A DNA stretch of 64,000 nt, from NCBI GenBank assembly GCA_963556195.1, contig OY744537.1, positions 15,010,243 to 15,074,242 on the forward strand, written 5' to 3'. Both the position numbers and the translations under genes were made by a program. A model generated the notes under the pieces. That model was given only the letters and a program-made list of their open reading frames with translations, was not told where the DNA came from and ran no database searches. Shown one piece after another: positions 47,489 to 59,145 of this stretch. This stretch comes from Sepiola atlantica (Eukaryota; Mollusca; Cephalopoda; Sepiida; Sepiolidae). Position 1 is the first letter of the stretch, and each line of letters opens with the position of its first letter.

Positions 47489-47887
47489 CTAGTACAATGT
47501 AACGATTTTTGCTATTTGAAAGCGATCTATAAGACGCGATAGAGTTTTCGTTAATTTTAAGTTTGATTGGGATAGAGCTGAATAAGCTAAAAGAGTAATC
47601 TCCCTTGTTTTCTTCTTTGTGGCGACAGAAGCAAAAATAGATACCGTTTACGAAGGCGAGTACCATGAATTGCTGCTGAAAAGGAAATTTTTTCCCCTGC
47701 GAAAACAAATCCAAATGGATACGTTGCATCTATGAAGAAAATTATTATAATAAACCAACATATTGTTGCAAATAACACGCACTAATGTTCAAGGAAAGAA
47801 GAAAGCTAGGCAGAATGAAATATCGATTTTTCATATAAGTTGCTATTTACGTCTGAAGTTTAAAATCCGTCTGACTTAATTTTTAAG

Positions 47888-47948
<61 letters not shown>
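47489..47948. other. Noncoding flank, ends in TA array
   Basis: AT-rich. The TA array at 47892-47948 directly abuts the left end of the family B transposon. Confidence 0.6.
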
Positions 47949-47952
<4 letters not shown>

Positions 47953-48259
47953 CCTCTTCAAAATTGACCTTTTTCTTCAAACATATGGAAACTGATATTA
48001 TTCCCATTTTCCAAGGTCTAAATTAGCTAAATATACCAGTTATTGTGATCTTGGACCTTGGCTATGCCTGCCTCAAGAGCCATGTAATTTTATTGTTGAC
48101 GTTTTTCAAAAACGCTGCAAAATTTGGGATATTATGTCCTTATTTTCATTGTAGCTTTCCAGAGGTTGATGCTATAGCATTGAAAGTGGTACCAAATGAA
48201 AGCTAATAAAATTTTCTTGTATATGGTAGTAAACACATGAACACCTGTGTTAATTTTAA
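47949..48259 (+). repeat. Left terminal inverted repeat of family B element
   Basis: TTAGACCTCTTC ... CCAAGGTCTAAATTAGCTAA, GTGATCTTGGACCTTGG, GACGTTTTTCAAAAACG, TTTCCAGAGGTTGATGC ... GAACACCTGTGTTAATTTTA. The GACCTTGG/CCAAGGTC pairs are candidate transposase-binding sites. The arm also lies upstream of the gene, so promoter function is plausible. Confidence 0.85.
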
Positions 48260-48439
48260 TGCACAAACATATATATTTTTTGTGCTTGGAAAAGATGCCA
48301 TCATATAATACATAACTTTATTTCAAAAATGTTACTCTTAATGCATGTATATAATTTATTATCACTAAGTATGTTTTATCTCTTTATTTCAGATTGTAAG
48401 TTAAAGCTGATTTGTTAAGATTTGTGAACTGCTGACAAC

Positions 48440-50796
48440 ATGGCATCTGGAAGACAACTATGCTGTGGGAAAGTGGTCAGCGATACAAGTGAACGGGATG
48501 AACCAACTGAAAAGAGAAGAAAGGTGGCAACTCCTGCCACAAGATCATTCAGTGATGTGTATCTCATTGGGCAACCCAGCTTCAGCATCAGGGGTTCTAC
48601 ACTTCCTACTAATCGCCAGGTGTTCCAGTATTTCCTGCATTTGAGGAATGATAATCCCAACAGTGACAATAGGTCTTTAGCCCATGATACAGTGGATGTC
48701 GTTTTGCCATTCTGGAATATGGCAAGGATTAAAACACTTACTAGACCAAATGCAGTCAACCGTTTCATGACCCTCCATGAAAAGTACAGGAAAATTGTTA
48801 AAAACACGGGAAGAAATAACAAACCAGAGGAAGAGAAACGAGCTAACTTTCTGGAGGACTTAGACAAGTTATTTGATATTGGAGCAAAGGATGTTGTGGA
48901 GGAGATAAGAAGCAACAGGCTGCTCACAAAGGAGACCAAGGAAGAGGACGTCAATTTCTACTTGGACCAACAGACAACTCGCCTGGCACACATGTCAGGT
49001 CATGATAAGGTGTTTGAGAAGAAGTATAGCGAGAAAAGCTTCCGAGAAGAAAGAGAAGAGAGAATGTTATCATCAGTGACTGCTGCAGCAGCAGAAGTTG
49101 GGAACATTTCAAGTGATGAAGACCCAGAGAACAGTCAAGGCTCTGGTACTAGTGAGGGTTCAGAATACACTGAGACAACACCAAGCTGTTCATCAAAACC
49201 AAGTACGATAACCTTACACTTTCCACACTCAGTTATGACCAGTGAAGAGATTTGTAGCACTGCAGATCGGTTGTCACTCTCTGACAACCAGACTACAGCC
49301 ATGGTGTCTGCAGTGTTGAAGGCAGGAGGCGCAGATCTTGATGACTTTGTTATATCAGCCTCTACTACAAGACGAAATAGGATAAACACTCGTCATAACT
49401 TGTGCCAAAGTTACATGAATAACTTCAAGGAAAGTCCGCCAGATTACTGCACACTACACTGGGATGGAAAACTTCTACGGGATGTTCTTGGTGAAAGATA
49501 CCCAGTGGAAAGTCTTGCAGTGCTCGTCTCTGGTACTCCACAGTATGAAGAAGGGAAGCTGCTTGGTGTGCCCTTCATAGAAAGTTCCACAGGAATCCAA
49601 CAGTGTAATGCTACATTGGAACTGATAGAAGCATGGGGTCTCACAGACAACATTGTAGGCTTGGTATTTGATACCACAGCAAGCAACAGTGGCACCAACA
49701 AGGGTGCAGCGAAGCTTATTGAAGAAAAACTAGGCAAAAAGGTATTCTACTTCGCTTGTCGCCATCACATATCAGAGGTAATAATTGGAAGTGTATGGGA
49801 GGCTGTGTTCAGCAAGGTCAAGAGTCCTGACAACCCAATGTTCAGCAATGTGAAAGAGAAGTGGGATAAGTTGGTTAAGGACTGCCCAAGAGTTCTGGGC
49901 CTAGTTGAACAAGACTTGAAACAGAAGAAGACAAGCACAATTGCAGTCTTAAGCAATTTCCTTGAGGAAGCAAGTCCGAGGGCAGATTACAGAGAGGTGG
50001 CAGAGCTGTGCCTGATCCTGCTTGGTGAGGAACCTCCTCGAGGTATCCACTGGGCCAAGCCAGGTGCCATTCACCAAGCCCGCTGGATGGCCAGGAACAT
50101 TTACTGTATGAAGATGCTCATGTTTTCCAAGGAACTAAAATACAACACGGACACTATCTTCAAGCTGGAGAGGATGAACAAGTTCCTGACCTTATTCTAC
50201 ACCAGCCACTGGGTGACCACCACATCTGCAGCTGATGCACCTATCCATGACCTCCAGCTTATGAAGAACATGCTGCAATACAAGCAGTATGACTATGAAC
50301 TGGCAACCTCTGTTCTCAAGAAAATGAACAACCACCGTATCTAACCCAGGAACTAGTGCCATTACCCTTGTTCAGTTCACATGCCAGCATGACCAAGTCT
50401 GCAAAAGAGAAGCTCGCAGTCAAGCTGTCAGAAACAGAGAAACCTGAGATTTACAGGAAAGGCAAGCCAGTGTTTCCTGTCATCAATGCAGCTACAGTTC
50501 TCACAGACCTGGTAGGGCCAGAGTCTCACTTTCTGTTTGATGCTCTTCGAGTGAAATGTGACTGGCTCACTACTCCTGCTGACACCTGGGAAGACAATGA
50601 CAGCTACAGGAATGCACAGAAGTTTGTGAGGTCAGTGAAAGTGACCAATGATGTGGCTGAGAGAGGTGTGAAACTAATGAGTGACTTTGCAACTCAGATC
50701 ACAAGTGACCCAGAGCAAAGAAGCTGCTTACTACAAGTTGTGGAGTACCACAGGAAAAAATTTGACAGTTTCAAAAAAGCCACATTGAACAAGTGA
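48440..50796 (+). pseudogene. Family B transposase, near-intact, one frameshift at ~50338
   Basis: The 634-codon frame starts at ATG 48440 and stops at TAA 50342. Reading one base earlier near 50338 continues PPYLTQELVPLPLF... to TGA at 50794-50796, so one indel splits a protein of about 784 residues. N-terminus: basic PTEKRRK (about 28-34). Residues 224-253 are acidic/Ser-rich. Catalytic-type landmarks: CTLHWDGK (Asp342), LVFDTTASNSG (Asp411), ACRHHISEV (Cys440, His443), IHQARW, and NDVAERGVK in the second part (Glu at 50659). D-D-(C-x2-H)-E is the hAT-like order in an RNase H fold, but sequence similarity to hAT is not convincing. Homologous in layout to family A. Likely cleaves and joins the element ends in the nucleus. 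An upstream acceptor-like TTTATTTCAG at 48383-48392 suggests a 5' noncoding intron. Confidence 0.75.
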
Positions 50797-50919
50797 TAAT
50801 ACATGTATTAGTAACATCCTATCTGACAGTTTCTTATGCAATATATGTGTCAGTGCAGTGCTATCATACTACCAAACTGATTCTTTGTAGTGTCCCAGCT
50901 GTTTGTGCATTAAGATTAG

Positions 50920-51236
50920 TTAAAATTTACACAGGTGTTCATGTGTTTTATTGTGCTTACTACCATATGCAAGAAAATTTTATTAGCTTTCATTTGGTAC
51001 CACTTTCAATCCTATAGCATCAACCTCTGGAAAGCTACAATGAAAATAAGGACATAATATCCCATATTTTGCAGCGTTTTTGAAAAACGTCAACAATAAA
51101 ATTACATTGCTCTTGAGGCAGGCATAGCCAAGGTCCAAGATCACAATAACTGGTATATTTAGCTAACTTAGACCTTGGAGAATGGAAATAATAGCAGTTT
51201 CCATATGTGGGAAGAAAAAGGTCAATTTTGAAGAGG

Positions 51237-51241
<5 letters not shown>
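50920..51241 (-). repeat. Right terminal inverted repeat of family B element
   Basis: Reverse complement of the left arm, ending AATTTTGAAGAGGTCTAA. It has about 10 extra bases near 50955 relative to the left arm. It lies just downstream of the transposase stop (50796) after a 120-bp 3' segment. Confidence 0.85.
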
Positions 51242-51299
<58 letters not shown>

Positions 51300-51306
<7 letters not shown>

Positions 51307-51625
51307 GTGTGTGTGAAAATACGCTTTTGGAAAACTACAATTTCGCTTTTATAATTTAGGATGCGTGAGTTAATACTAATAAGGCAAGCACATTATAGTT
51401 AATAAAATAAAAACATACACCACGATACCAACATCAAAAGATTAAAAATCCTACAGCCATTTACATTAAAATTAGATATCCGGAAATTTATAATATTAAT
51501 TACGAAGTTAGAAGGAAAATTTTTAAGTGTCTAGCGTTAATTAAGATTAACGAATTCTTAGCCGTTATACGACAAACTTTTGAATGTTGCGCGTAATCAC
51601 GTTCGCATGCAACATCTCATCGGTA
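51300..51625 (+). repeat. ~310-bp dispersed repeat, copy 2
   Basis: Direct-orientation partner of 45136-45450. Begins after GTGTGTGTG and ends at CACGTTCGCATGCAACATCT. About 80-85% identical by eye. Confidence 0.75.
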
Positions 51626-51933
51626 CGGAAGCTCATTTGAAAGTTGTAAATTACCAGCCGTTAAAAGACTAAACAGTAAATACATTGTCGTAAACACACC
51701 AAGACTAACCCCGCTTGATGATGATTTGATTAATCTAATCGAAAGTACTCGCGGAAAATAGAAAGCAAAATTGAACAATAAATCCACCGAACTTATATAC
51801 ACCAACTTGATCAAAATACTAAATGGACTATTCTAAAAATTGAAAAACTAAAAAAGTTTTATTAAAGAAAAATACTCCGTGTTATTTTATAACATTTGCT
51901 AAATGAAAACATGCTGCCTTAATACGGGCACGC

Positions 51934-52014
<81 letters not shown>

Positions 52015-52057
52015 ATCGCATATATATATATACATATATTTATTAAATAGTATATAC

Positions 52058-52089
<32 letters not shown>

Positions 52090-52196
52090 TACTATTTCAT
52101 GTATCCACATAACATTTTATAAGGAGATATAATTTTTTATGTATCAATTTTTAGTATTTACTTGGACAGTACTCGATACGTAAGTAAAGCTAGGTA
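51626..52196. other. Noncoding stretch with TA arrays
   Basis: TA arrays at 51933-52010 and 52060-52090; no gene recognised. Confidence 0.5.
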
Positions 52197-52350
52197 GTAA
52201 GTTATGAAAATATATTTATGACAATTAAGCTACACAGAGGCTCCCGTGTTTCATCCGTGGGGGGAATCATTTTAGCCTGAAGATTCCATCCGGGGATGAA
52301 ACGCGGGAACCTATGTGTAGCCTTATTGCCATAAATATATTTTCATAACT

Positions 52351-52358
<8 letters not shown>
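52197..52358. repeat. Short foldback (inverted repeat arms ~70 bp)
   Basis: AAGTTATGAAAATATATTTATG at the left is the reverse complement of the right end. Inner parts (GCTACACAGAGGCTCCCGTG, TTTCATCC against GGATGAAACGCGGGAACC) also pair. Core-like words CTGAAGA and GAAAC occur, but no complete hammerhead fold. Confidence 0.75.
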
Positions 52359-52420
<62 letters not shown>

Positions 52421-52507
52421 GTAAAGGAGTAAGGCTACCAACATTTGTAGAATGTTTTTTTCAACATTTATTTATTATTTTGTTGTTTTACCATTTTATA
52501 ATTTTAT

Positions 52508-52552
52508 ATAACGCGTTTCAAGCGGTGGTCCGCTTTCATCAGATATGAACAT
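52508..52552 (-). ncRNA. Hammerhead ribozyme motif in left arm
   Basis: Minus strand: CTGATGA (52542-52536), 6-bp stem II AAGCGG/CCGCTT with loop ACCA, GAA, palindromic ACGCGT, then T and ATAT. Same core as the right arm. The stem I 5' strand has one G for T change (GTTCATAT), weakening the outer helix. Confidence 0.75.
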
Positions 52553-52998
52553 CCATTTGAAGAAATGTCTTTCGATTTGAGCAAATGTTGTTTCATTTGA
52601 GGAATTTGTTATTGTTTTTGCGCATGCGTGGGTTAGCGGGTGTGTGGGTATCTTTTATTTTTTAATTTTTTATTTGCCATTTTTCCTGCTTCTCTTGGTC
52701 AAGTGCGTGTTACCCATCCATGACCCATCGGTCATCCCAGCCTCCTAGGGTGCGCAGAATTTCTTTTGAAATTGAATACTTTTTATTGCTTTTTGTCGTC
52801 TCCAAAAACGAAGTCGCGTCTGCGTGCGTGTGTGCGCCCGTATGCGTGTGGTCTAATCTTGAGTCTTGTGAATAGGTGAGCGATACATACACACACACAT
52901 AAATACGCACACACACACCCATGCGCACACATACACAGGCGTGTGGTTATGGTGACAGAGAGGGGGATAAAGGTTGAATTATATACATATACATACAT

Positions 52999-53093
<95 letters not shown>

Positions 53094-53400
53094 CACACAT
53101 ATACACACATATTTGCAAAAGATAAGTTAATGCAAACGGTCCAAATAGATTTGAACTTGGTTTGGCCGATTTCATAGTCCGGTATTTAATGTGCAAATTT
53201 AATGTCTATTGTAAATGATTCATTTAACACAAGTTGCTATTTGACTCATAGCTGTGTAGAAGTGCGCAATAAGAAGTTATGTACTAAGATTATCTTCCTT
53301 GAATAAGAATTTTCCAGTCTATAGATAACTATAAATAGTTATTTATGTTTGTACTTAACTAGAGGTGGATAAAGTGTGATCAAAGTGTGTGTTGTTAGAG

Positions 53401-53853
53401 TTATGATCTGTTTAATGTTGGATTAAATTTAAGTATGAAGTTTTTTTCTTGTGTTAGTAAGTAAGCGTAGTCTTGGCTTTGGAAAATTGGCATTATTTTG
53501 AATTTTCCTCCGCTGCATGAGTGCACATGTTGGAAGACGAATAATTTACGGTTTTCTTTGATTTTAATGTTGCTTTTATGTAAAGATACTCTATTATTAA
53601 ATGTTTTCGTCGCACCTATATAAGCTTCATTACATGTTGTACATTCTAGCACATAGACAACGTTCTTGGAGGTGCAGTTAAGGTCTTTTTTTATTGTGAA
53701 TGTTTGTGTTGGGTTTTTTAATGTGTATGAGTTCCCCTCCATTATTATGTTACAGACCCCACATCTTTCCTTGTTGCATTTTGTGACCCCTTGTATTGTG
53801 TGTTGGTTGAGTTTAGATGAGGTTAAAATTTGTTTGAGGTTTGAGATACCCAC
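53401..53853 (-). pseudogene. GIY-YIG endonuclease domain of a Penelope-like element
   Basis: 150-residue frame with no proper ATG (opens at GTG inside the arm). Zn-type cysteines appear in CNKERCGVC. The nuclease core is VVYVLECTTCNEAYIGAT (GIY/YIG equivalents YVL and YIG) followed by FNNRVSLHKS with the catalytic-type Arg and His. In Penelope-like elements this domain follows the reverse transcriptase, absent here. The frame itself is unbroken to the TAA at 53401. Confidence 0.8.
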
Positions 53854-53940
53854 ACACCCGCTAACCCACGCATGCGCAAAAACAATAACAAATTCCTCAA
53901 ATGAAACAACATTTGCTCAAATCGAAAGACATTTCTTCAA

Positions 53941-53999
53941 ATGGATTTTCATATCTGATGAAAGCGGACCACCGCTTGAAACGCGTTATATAAAATTAT
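53941..53999 (+). ncRNA. Hammerhead ribozyme motif in right arm, minimal stem III
   Basis: CTGATGA (53955-53961), stem II AAGCGG/CCGCTT (6 perfect pairs, loop ACCA), GAA (53978-53980), stem III ACGCGT (53981-53986), H17 = T53987. Stem I pairs ATAT (53951-53954) with ATAT (53988-53991) and ATTTT (53945-53949) with AAAAT (53992-53996), with one bulged C. All invariant core bases are present. A two-pair stem III is too short as a monomer. The self-complementary ACGCGT could form a six-pair stem in a dimer, as reported for Penelope and satellite hammerheads. Confidence 0.8.
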
Positions 54000-54077
54000 A
54001 AAATGGTAAAACAACAAAATAATAAATAAATGTTGAAAAAAACATTCTACAAATGTTGGTAGCCTTACTCCTTTACA

Positions 54078-54122
54078 TATATACTTTTCTCTCGTTGGAA
54101 CTGCACTAATACTGCACTACTC

Positions 54123-54211
<89 letters not shown>

Positions 54212-54871
54212 CAGGCATTACATTAATCAGAAGAAAAAAGAAATAAAAAACTCAAGGTTTGAATCATGTTTTTGTTGTTAGACATTTCCCCAACAATTAT
54301 AAAGAAAATACAATATTTCCTGTTTTGCAAGATGAAGAAATTTTAAATTGCACGGTTGAAATAGCGATTCGCTCGCCAGCGGCCATGTTTTATTACGCGG
54401 CAAATGATTTGACGACCAAAAGTGCAAAAACTAATGACCCGTTTCGTTAATTGCAAAAAAGAAAATTAGTTTATCGCTTCTTTCCTTTTCTCTCGGCAAC
54501 GAAAATGGGCTCATTATTTTTTTTAATCACTGTTTGATTAGCTGTTCTGTTCCTGCGGGCGGGAAGCGGAGGGACTAAAACGAAGAGGAATCGAAGCAAA
54601 CGAATATTTACAAAAGAACAATAAAGAAGATAGAAGAAGAATCAATAAAAGAAAGAAAGTGAAGAAAGAAGAGAGAAATAAACAATAGAGAGGAAGTAGG
54701 TAAGAATAAGAAACGGGTGAAAAGGGAGAGAGAAAAGGAAAGAGAGAGCAATGAAAGTATAAGAGAGTATAAGAGATAAATAAAGACAAAATAAGAAGGA
54801 AATAAGCGAGGAAAGAGATAAAATAATCAGAAGGAAATAAAAAGAGAAAGACGAAAGAGGTGGAAAAAAGA

Positions 54872-54876
<5 letters not shown>
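54078..54876. other. Noncoding with TA array and purine-rich tract
   Basis: TA array at 54128-54209. 54600-54870 is strongly purine-rich (GAAAGA-type). The frame at 54259-54450 has no recognised domain. Confidence 0.5.

Positions 54877-54945
<69 letters not shown>
54877..54945. repeat. (AAT)n microsatellite
   Basis: About 23 AAT units. Confidence 0.95.
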
Positions 54946-54946
<1 letters not shown>

Positions 54947-55200
54947 TTTATCAAATGTTATTTTATTTTTAGATAAAATTAAAAAATAAATAAAAATAAA
55001 TAAATAAGTAAATAAAGATTAAAAAATTATAAATAAAAATAAATAAATAAATAAAATAATAATAATAATATGAATAATAATAATTTTATTAAATGTTATT
55101 TCATTTTTAGATAAAATTAAAAATAATTAAGTAAATAAAGATAAAAAATTATAAATAAAAATAAATAAATAAATAAAATAATAATAGATAAAAAATAAAA
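54946..55200 (+). repeat. Tandem duplication, ~140-bp unit, AT-only
   Basis: AAATGTTATTTTATTTTTAG and the AAATAAATAAATAAAATAAT segment recur from 55087 onward as AAATGTTATTTCATTTTTAG, and so on. Two copies, very low GC. Confidence 0.8.
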
Positions 55201-55543
55201 ATTAAGAATAAAACGAAGGATAATAACGAATAATAAAGGATAAGAAATAAGAAATCAAAAATAATAAAGAATAATAAATAAGGACAAAAACGGATAATGA
55301 TGATTATAGCTCCAGTAAATATGAGTTATGATCACATATTTGGTCAAACTTGAGCAAAACTCTACAAAATTAATCTACAAATAGTGTGGGAAGAATTTAA
55401 ACGAATTAAAAATCTGCTAGAATTGACGGATATTACGTCTAAAAAATATACACATTAGAAAATATGTGTAGAAATAATACTGCCCAAATCAACTGAATAA
55501 GATCATTTTTGTTTATGAACTTCACATTGGAGATTACATTGCT

Positions 55544-55547
55544 ACTG

Positions 55548-55602
<55 letters not shown>
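55544..55602. repeat. (AAT)n microsatellite
   Basis: About 20 AAT units. The flanking 55200-55540 and 55610-55950 stretches show no recognisable feature. Confidence 0.95.
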
Positions 55603-55606
<4 letters not shown>

Positions 55607-55946
55607 CAACAAAAGTAATTTTATATAGGTTATACTACAACATGCCTTTCTAGAAGACTAACATGCAATTTATTATATCGGAATGCAATTCGAACATTTT
55701 TAATAGTAAACAGTGTAATATTAGAGAATTACTTACTAATAATAGTAACATTTTATGAAGCACTACTTATTAAAAAGACTGATGGCTTTTTGACGCATTC
55801 TAAGTACAAATTGATCATTCCAGCTCAAACAAAATGCTTGCTTGCTTCATATTACGCTTATTTAAACGTGCATAACATAATGAATATATAAATCCTCCAA
55901 TTACTATTAATGTGTATTTATTTGTATATATACATATATACATTTG

Positions 55947-55991
<45 letters not shown>

Positions 55992-56000
<9 letters not shown>

Positions 56001-56033
56001 ATTGATATGTAAGCCATTAACAATGCGAGATTA

Positions 56034-56075
<42 letters not shown>

Positions 56076-56246
56076 TAATCTCATATTTCGGAATAAATTC
56101 CATCTTCAGAGGTGACCAATTTTAGTAACTGTTCACCTCTGAAGATAGAATTTATTCCGAAATATAAGATTAATGTAAAAAAAATAATTTATTTACATAT
56201 AAATTAATCTCGCATTGTTAATGGCTTACATATCAATTTTATTAAC
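55992..56246. repeat. Nested inverted repeats (two concentric hairpins)
   Basis: Outer arms 55992-56038 and 56200-56246 (GATATGTAAGCCATTAACAA). Inner arms 56071-56115 and 56133-56177 (TACATTAATCTCATATTTCG) with a 17-nt loop. A TA array separates outer and inner left arms. The inner arms contain CTGAAGA and GAAA boxes reminiscent of a hammerhead, but stem I and stem III do not form. Confidence 0.8.
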
Positions 56247-56286
56247 ATATCCAACAATGCTTTAAATGGACGACCAACCAATACTA

Positions 56287-56364
<78 letters not shown>

Positions 56365-56704
56365 GTCCCGTGATGCAAAAGCTTGCGAGTAAAAAAGTGC
56401 CGGACAAAACTATTTCAGGTGTTTACAGAAATAGAGAAAACAAAAAGCAAGTCGGACACTACCCCTTGCCGTCTAAAAAGAATACGGAAGAAACCTTCAC
56501 TCTATTTCCATAATAACACGTTTTCTTTCTGTATGCTCCTTTCTTTTTTCTATATCGATTCATAATTTGTTCTTTTCTATTTTTAAGCTTTCCCGTTTGA
56601 GACGGTTTTTTTTTCTTTATTATTGTTTTAACTTCATCGACCTTAATTCACATGAGTATGAATACTGGCGAAGAATCAATTTTTCTGTCATGTGTGACGA
56701 TGGT

Positions 56705-57308
<604 letters not shown>

Positions 57309-57550
57309 TGAAAAATAAATAAATGCTGTTATTTTAACCTTGTATCGGTGAGTTAATTTTCGTCCATATTTTTGTTTTAAATATAAATAAATAAATCATT
57401 TAAAACTTCGTACAATGTTTTTTTTTTATGATTTACGTCGCAAAATCAGATAATAATAAATAAACACATGATACACTTTGGATATTTTCTTTATTCTTTA
57501 TTTCAAGAATTGAGAAAAACTTAGATTTCTGGAACCTCAACCGTTATGAC

Positions 57551-57700
57551 GTGTCCGGTATAATGGCATGGCGTGTTGTAATAAGTACAGGCCCGGACTG
57601 TAGACTCAGCGTGCCGGGTTCGAATTCTGTCTGAGCTACTGAATCACTTTCACTTATACTTTTTGGGAAAATGCATGAATCACCATATATCTCCCTTTCC
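57551..57700 (+). mobile_element. tRNA-headed SINE
   Basis: The B box GGGTTCGAATTC and following TCTGAGCTACTGAATCACTT, TCACTT match the tRNA-headed SINE body. A-box-like TGTCCGGTATAATGGCATGG lies about 50 bp upstream. Confidence 0.6.
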
Positions 57701-57919
57701 TGATATGGAGTAAATAGTAGGGTAGACTATATTCTCAAGTCTTAGTTATGTAACTAGTCTAGGAAAATGAAAATTCCAAGATTACACTAGTCTTGTTCTG
57801 CTTCTCTGTGACCCTGAAATTTCCAGCCCTATTGATTCAAAAAGGGTTACCGGTGGAAATTGCGCAGGAACCCTTACATTGATATCCATTGTCTTTCAAG
57901 ATTGGGAAGAGTCCAATAA

Positions 57920-57950
<31 letters not shown>

Positions 57951-58142
57951 TAGAAAGAGTCACTGAAATAGAGACAAAAAGAACGCAAAACACGAAATTG
58001 AAAGTCACCATGTACTATTAACCTATTGACTCTGTCTTCTTAGAAAAGCATAAGCTCTCTCACTGATATTGAGTACTCTCTTGCTCTCTCTCTCTCTCTC
58101 TTTCTCTCTCTCATAATTATATTAGGTAATACAACTATTGGC

Positions 58143-58178
<36 letters not shown>

Positions 58179-58300
58179 CATATTTTCATTTACATTGAAA
58201 CACACCCGTTTGAACTTTTAAAACCTTTTAAAAATAACTTTAAAAAAAAAACTTTTTCCAAAGTTTGAATATTTGACTGTTCTTATCTGTCAACTGATCA
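57701..58300. other. Noncoding, (GA)n and (CT)n tracts, TA array
   Basis: (GA)n at 57920-57950, (CT)n at 58083-58112 and (TA)n at 58148-58176; no gene recognised. Confidence 0.5.
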
Positions 58301-58308
58301 ATCACTAC

Positions 58309-58356
58309 TTCCTCTGATGATAAGATTGTAATCTTTGAAAAGCCGTGCTTAAGGAA
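58309..58356 (+). ncRNA. Hammerhead ribozyme candidate
   Basis: Stem I TTCCT (58309-58313) pairs with AGGAA (58352-58356). Core CTGATGA 58314-58320. Stem II AAGAT/ATCTT with loop TGTA, but the closing 10.1/11.1 pair is U-U. GAA 58337-58339. Stem III AAGC/GCTT with loop CGT, then H17 = A58351. All core bases and three helices are present in the right order. Confidence 0.65.
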
Positions 58357-58471
58357 TGCAATTGAAAGAGAAGAAGAATAAATATTTTTATTTACTAAAT
58401 GCTCCTTGTTCTGAACAACTGAAGATATTGATCTGTTTCCATTTACAGGTCTAACTATTTTTCATTGACTC

Positions 58472-58524
<53 letters not shown>

Positions 58525-58859
58525 CTAATATATTTTTTATTACAAGGTACATAATTTAATCTGTTTTTTTTTTCAGTCATATATGACAAGTATTGGTCTG
58601 TGTTATTAAAAAGTAACATCGAATTTATTTTTTAGATTTTATTATTTTAATATTTGACCCTGGTCGATATTTTATTTGGGGTTAGTCAGAAATAAGGAAG
58701 GCAAAGAAACTTTTATCCTCACACTCAGAAATCCCCCACTGTCATTCATAACACCGACAACAAATTTAATAAGAGACAGTGTTTCGCGATTAAAAGTTAT
58801 TAAATTATATTTCAAGTGTTTTAAATAGCTATTAATCTTCCTTATCCTTCTCATGGAAA

Positions 58860-58888
58860 AGCGGCTTGCCCACATTCCACTCCAAAGC

Positions 58889-58934
<46 letters not shown>

Positions 58935-58935
58935 T
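58860..58935. repeat. (GA)n microsatellite
   Basis: GA dinucleotides with GAAA variants. The minus-strand Leu/Ser/Phe-rich frame over it is not a gene. Confidence 0.9.
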
Positions 58936-59059
58936 AAGAAAGAGAGAGATGGAAAGAAAGTAAAAAAAAAGAAAGTGGAGGAATAAAGGAAACGCTCTAA
59001 GCAAAAATCCAATCGCCTGCTCTGGTTTATGTAGTTAATAGCGTCGCCGTTTCCAAATT

Positions 59060-59145
59060 GACTCGATGGCTGAATCGGTTAAAATACCGTATTACTGAAA
59101 GAGGTTATGAGTCCAAGCATAACGCTCGAAGTATTTATTTTTACT
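59060..59145 (+). mobile_element. tRNA-like SINE head
   Basis: A-box-like TGGCTGAATCGGTTAAAATA at 59068 and B-box-like GTTATGAGTCCAAGC at 59105, correctly spaced. The body is not recognised, so it could be a decayed tRNA pseudogene instead. Confidence 0.5.

Larger units (their letters stand above)
47949..51241 (+). mobile_element. Family B DNA transposon, 3.3 kb, long terminal inverted repeats
   Basis: The terminal sequence TTAGACCTCTTCAAAATTGA starts at 47949 and its reverse complement ends at 51241. The arms match for about 311 bp (left 47949-48259) and 322 bp (right 50920-51241), at roughly 93-95% by eye, the length difference being mainly one ~10-bp indel. A single transposase gene (48440-50796) fills the interior. 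(TA)n arrays abut both ends, so the target was a TA array and the exact target duplication cannot be resolved. Each arm contains a smaller palindrome, CCAAGGTC ... GACCTTGG. Coding and TIR preservation indicate recent activity, lost by one frameshift. Confidence 0.85.
52423..54077 (-). mobile_element. Penelope-like element remnant with inverted terminal arms
   Basis: Arms of ~229 bp at 52423-52651 and 53849-54077 are near-perfect inverted copies (GTAAAGGAGTAAGGCTACCA ... GGGTGTGTGGGTATC). Between them, on the minus strand, lies a GIY-YIG endonuclease frame. The reverse transcriptase domain is missing, so this is a truncated copy. Inverted pLTR-type arms, GIY-YIG and hammerhead motifs together are the signature of Penelope-like elements. 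TA arrays flank the outer sides, and the interior holds a CA/TA array at 52976-53110. Confidence 0.85.

Noticed and set aside
52260..52310. CTGAAGATTCC...GGGATGAAACGC as a hammerhead
   Set aside because: Stem II is only three pairs plus a U-U, and neither stem I nor stem III closes.
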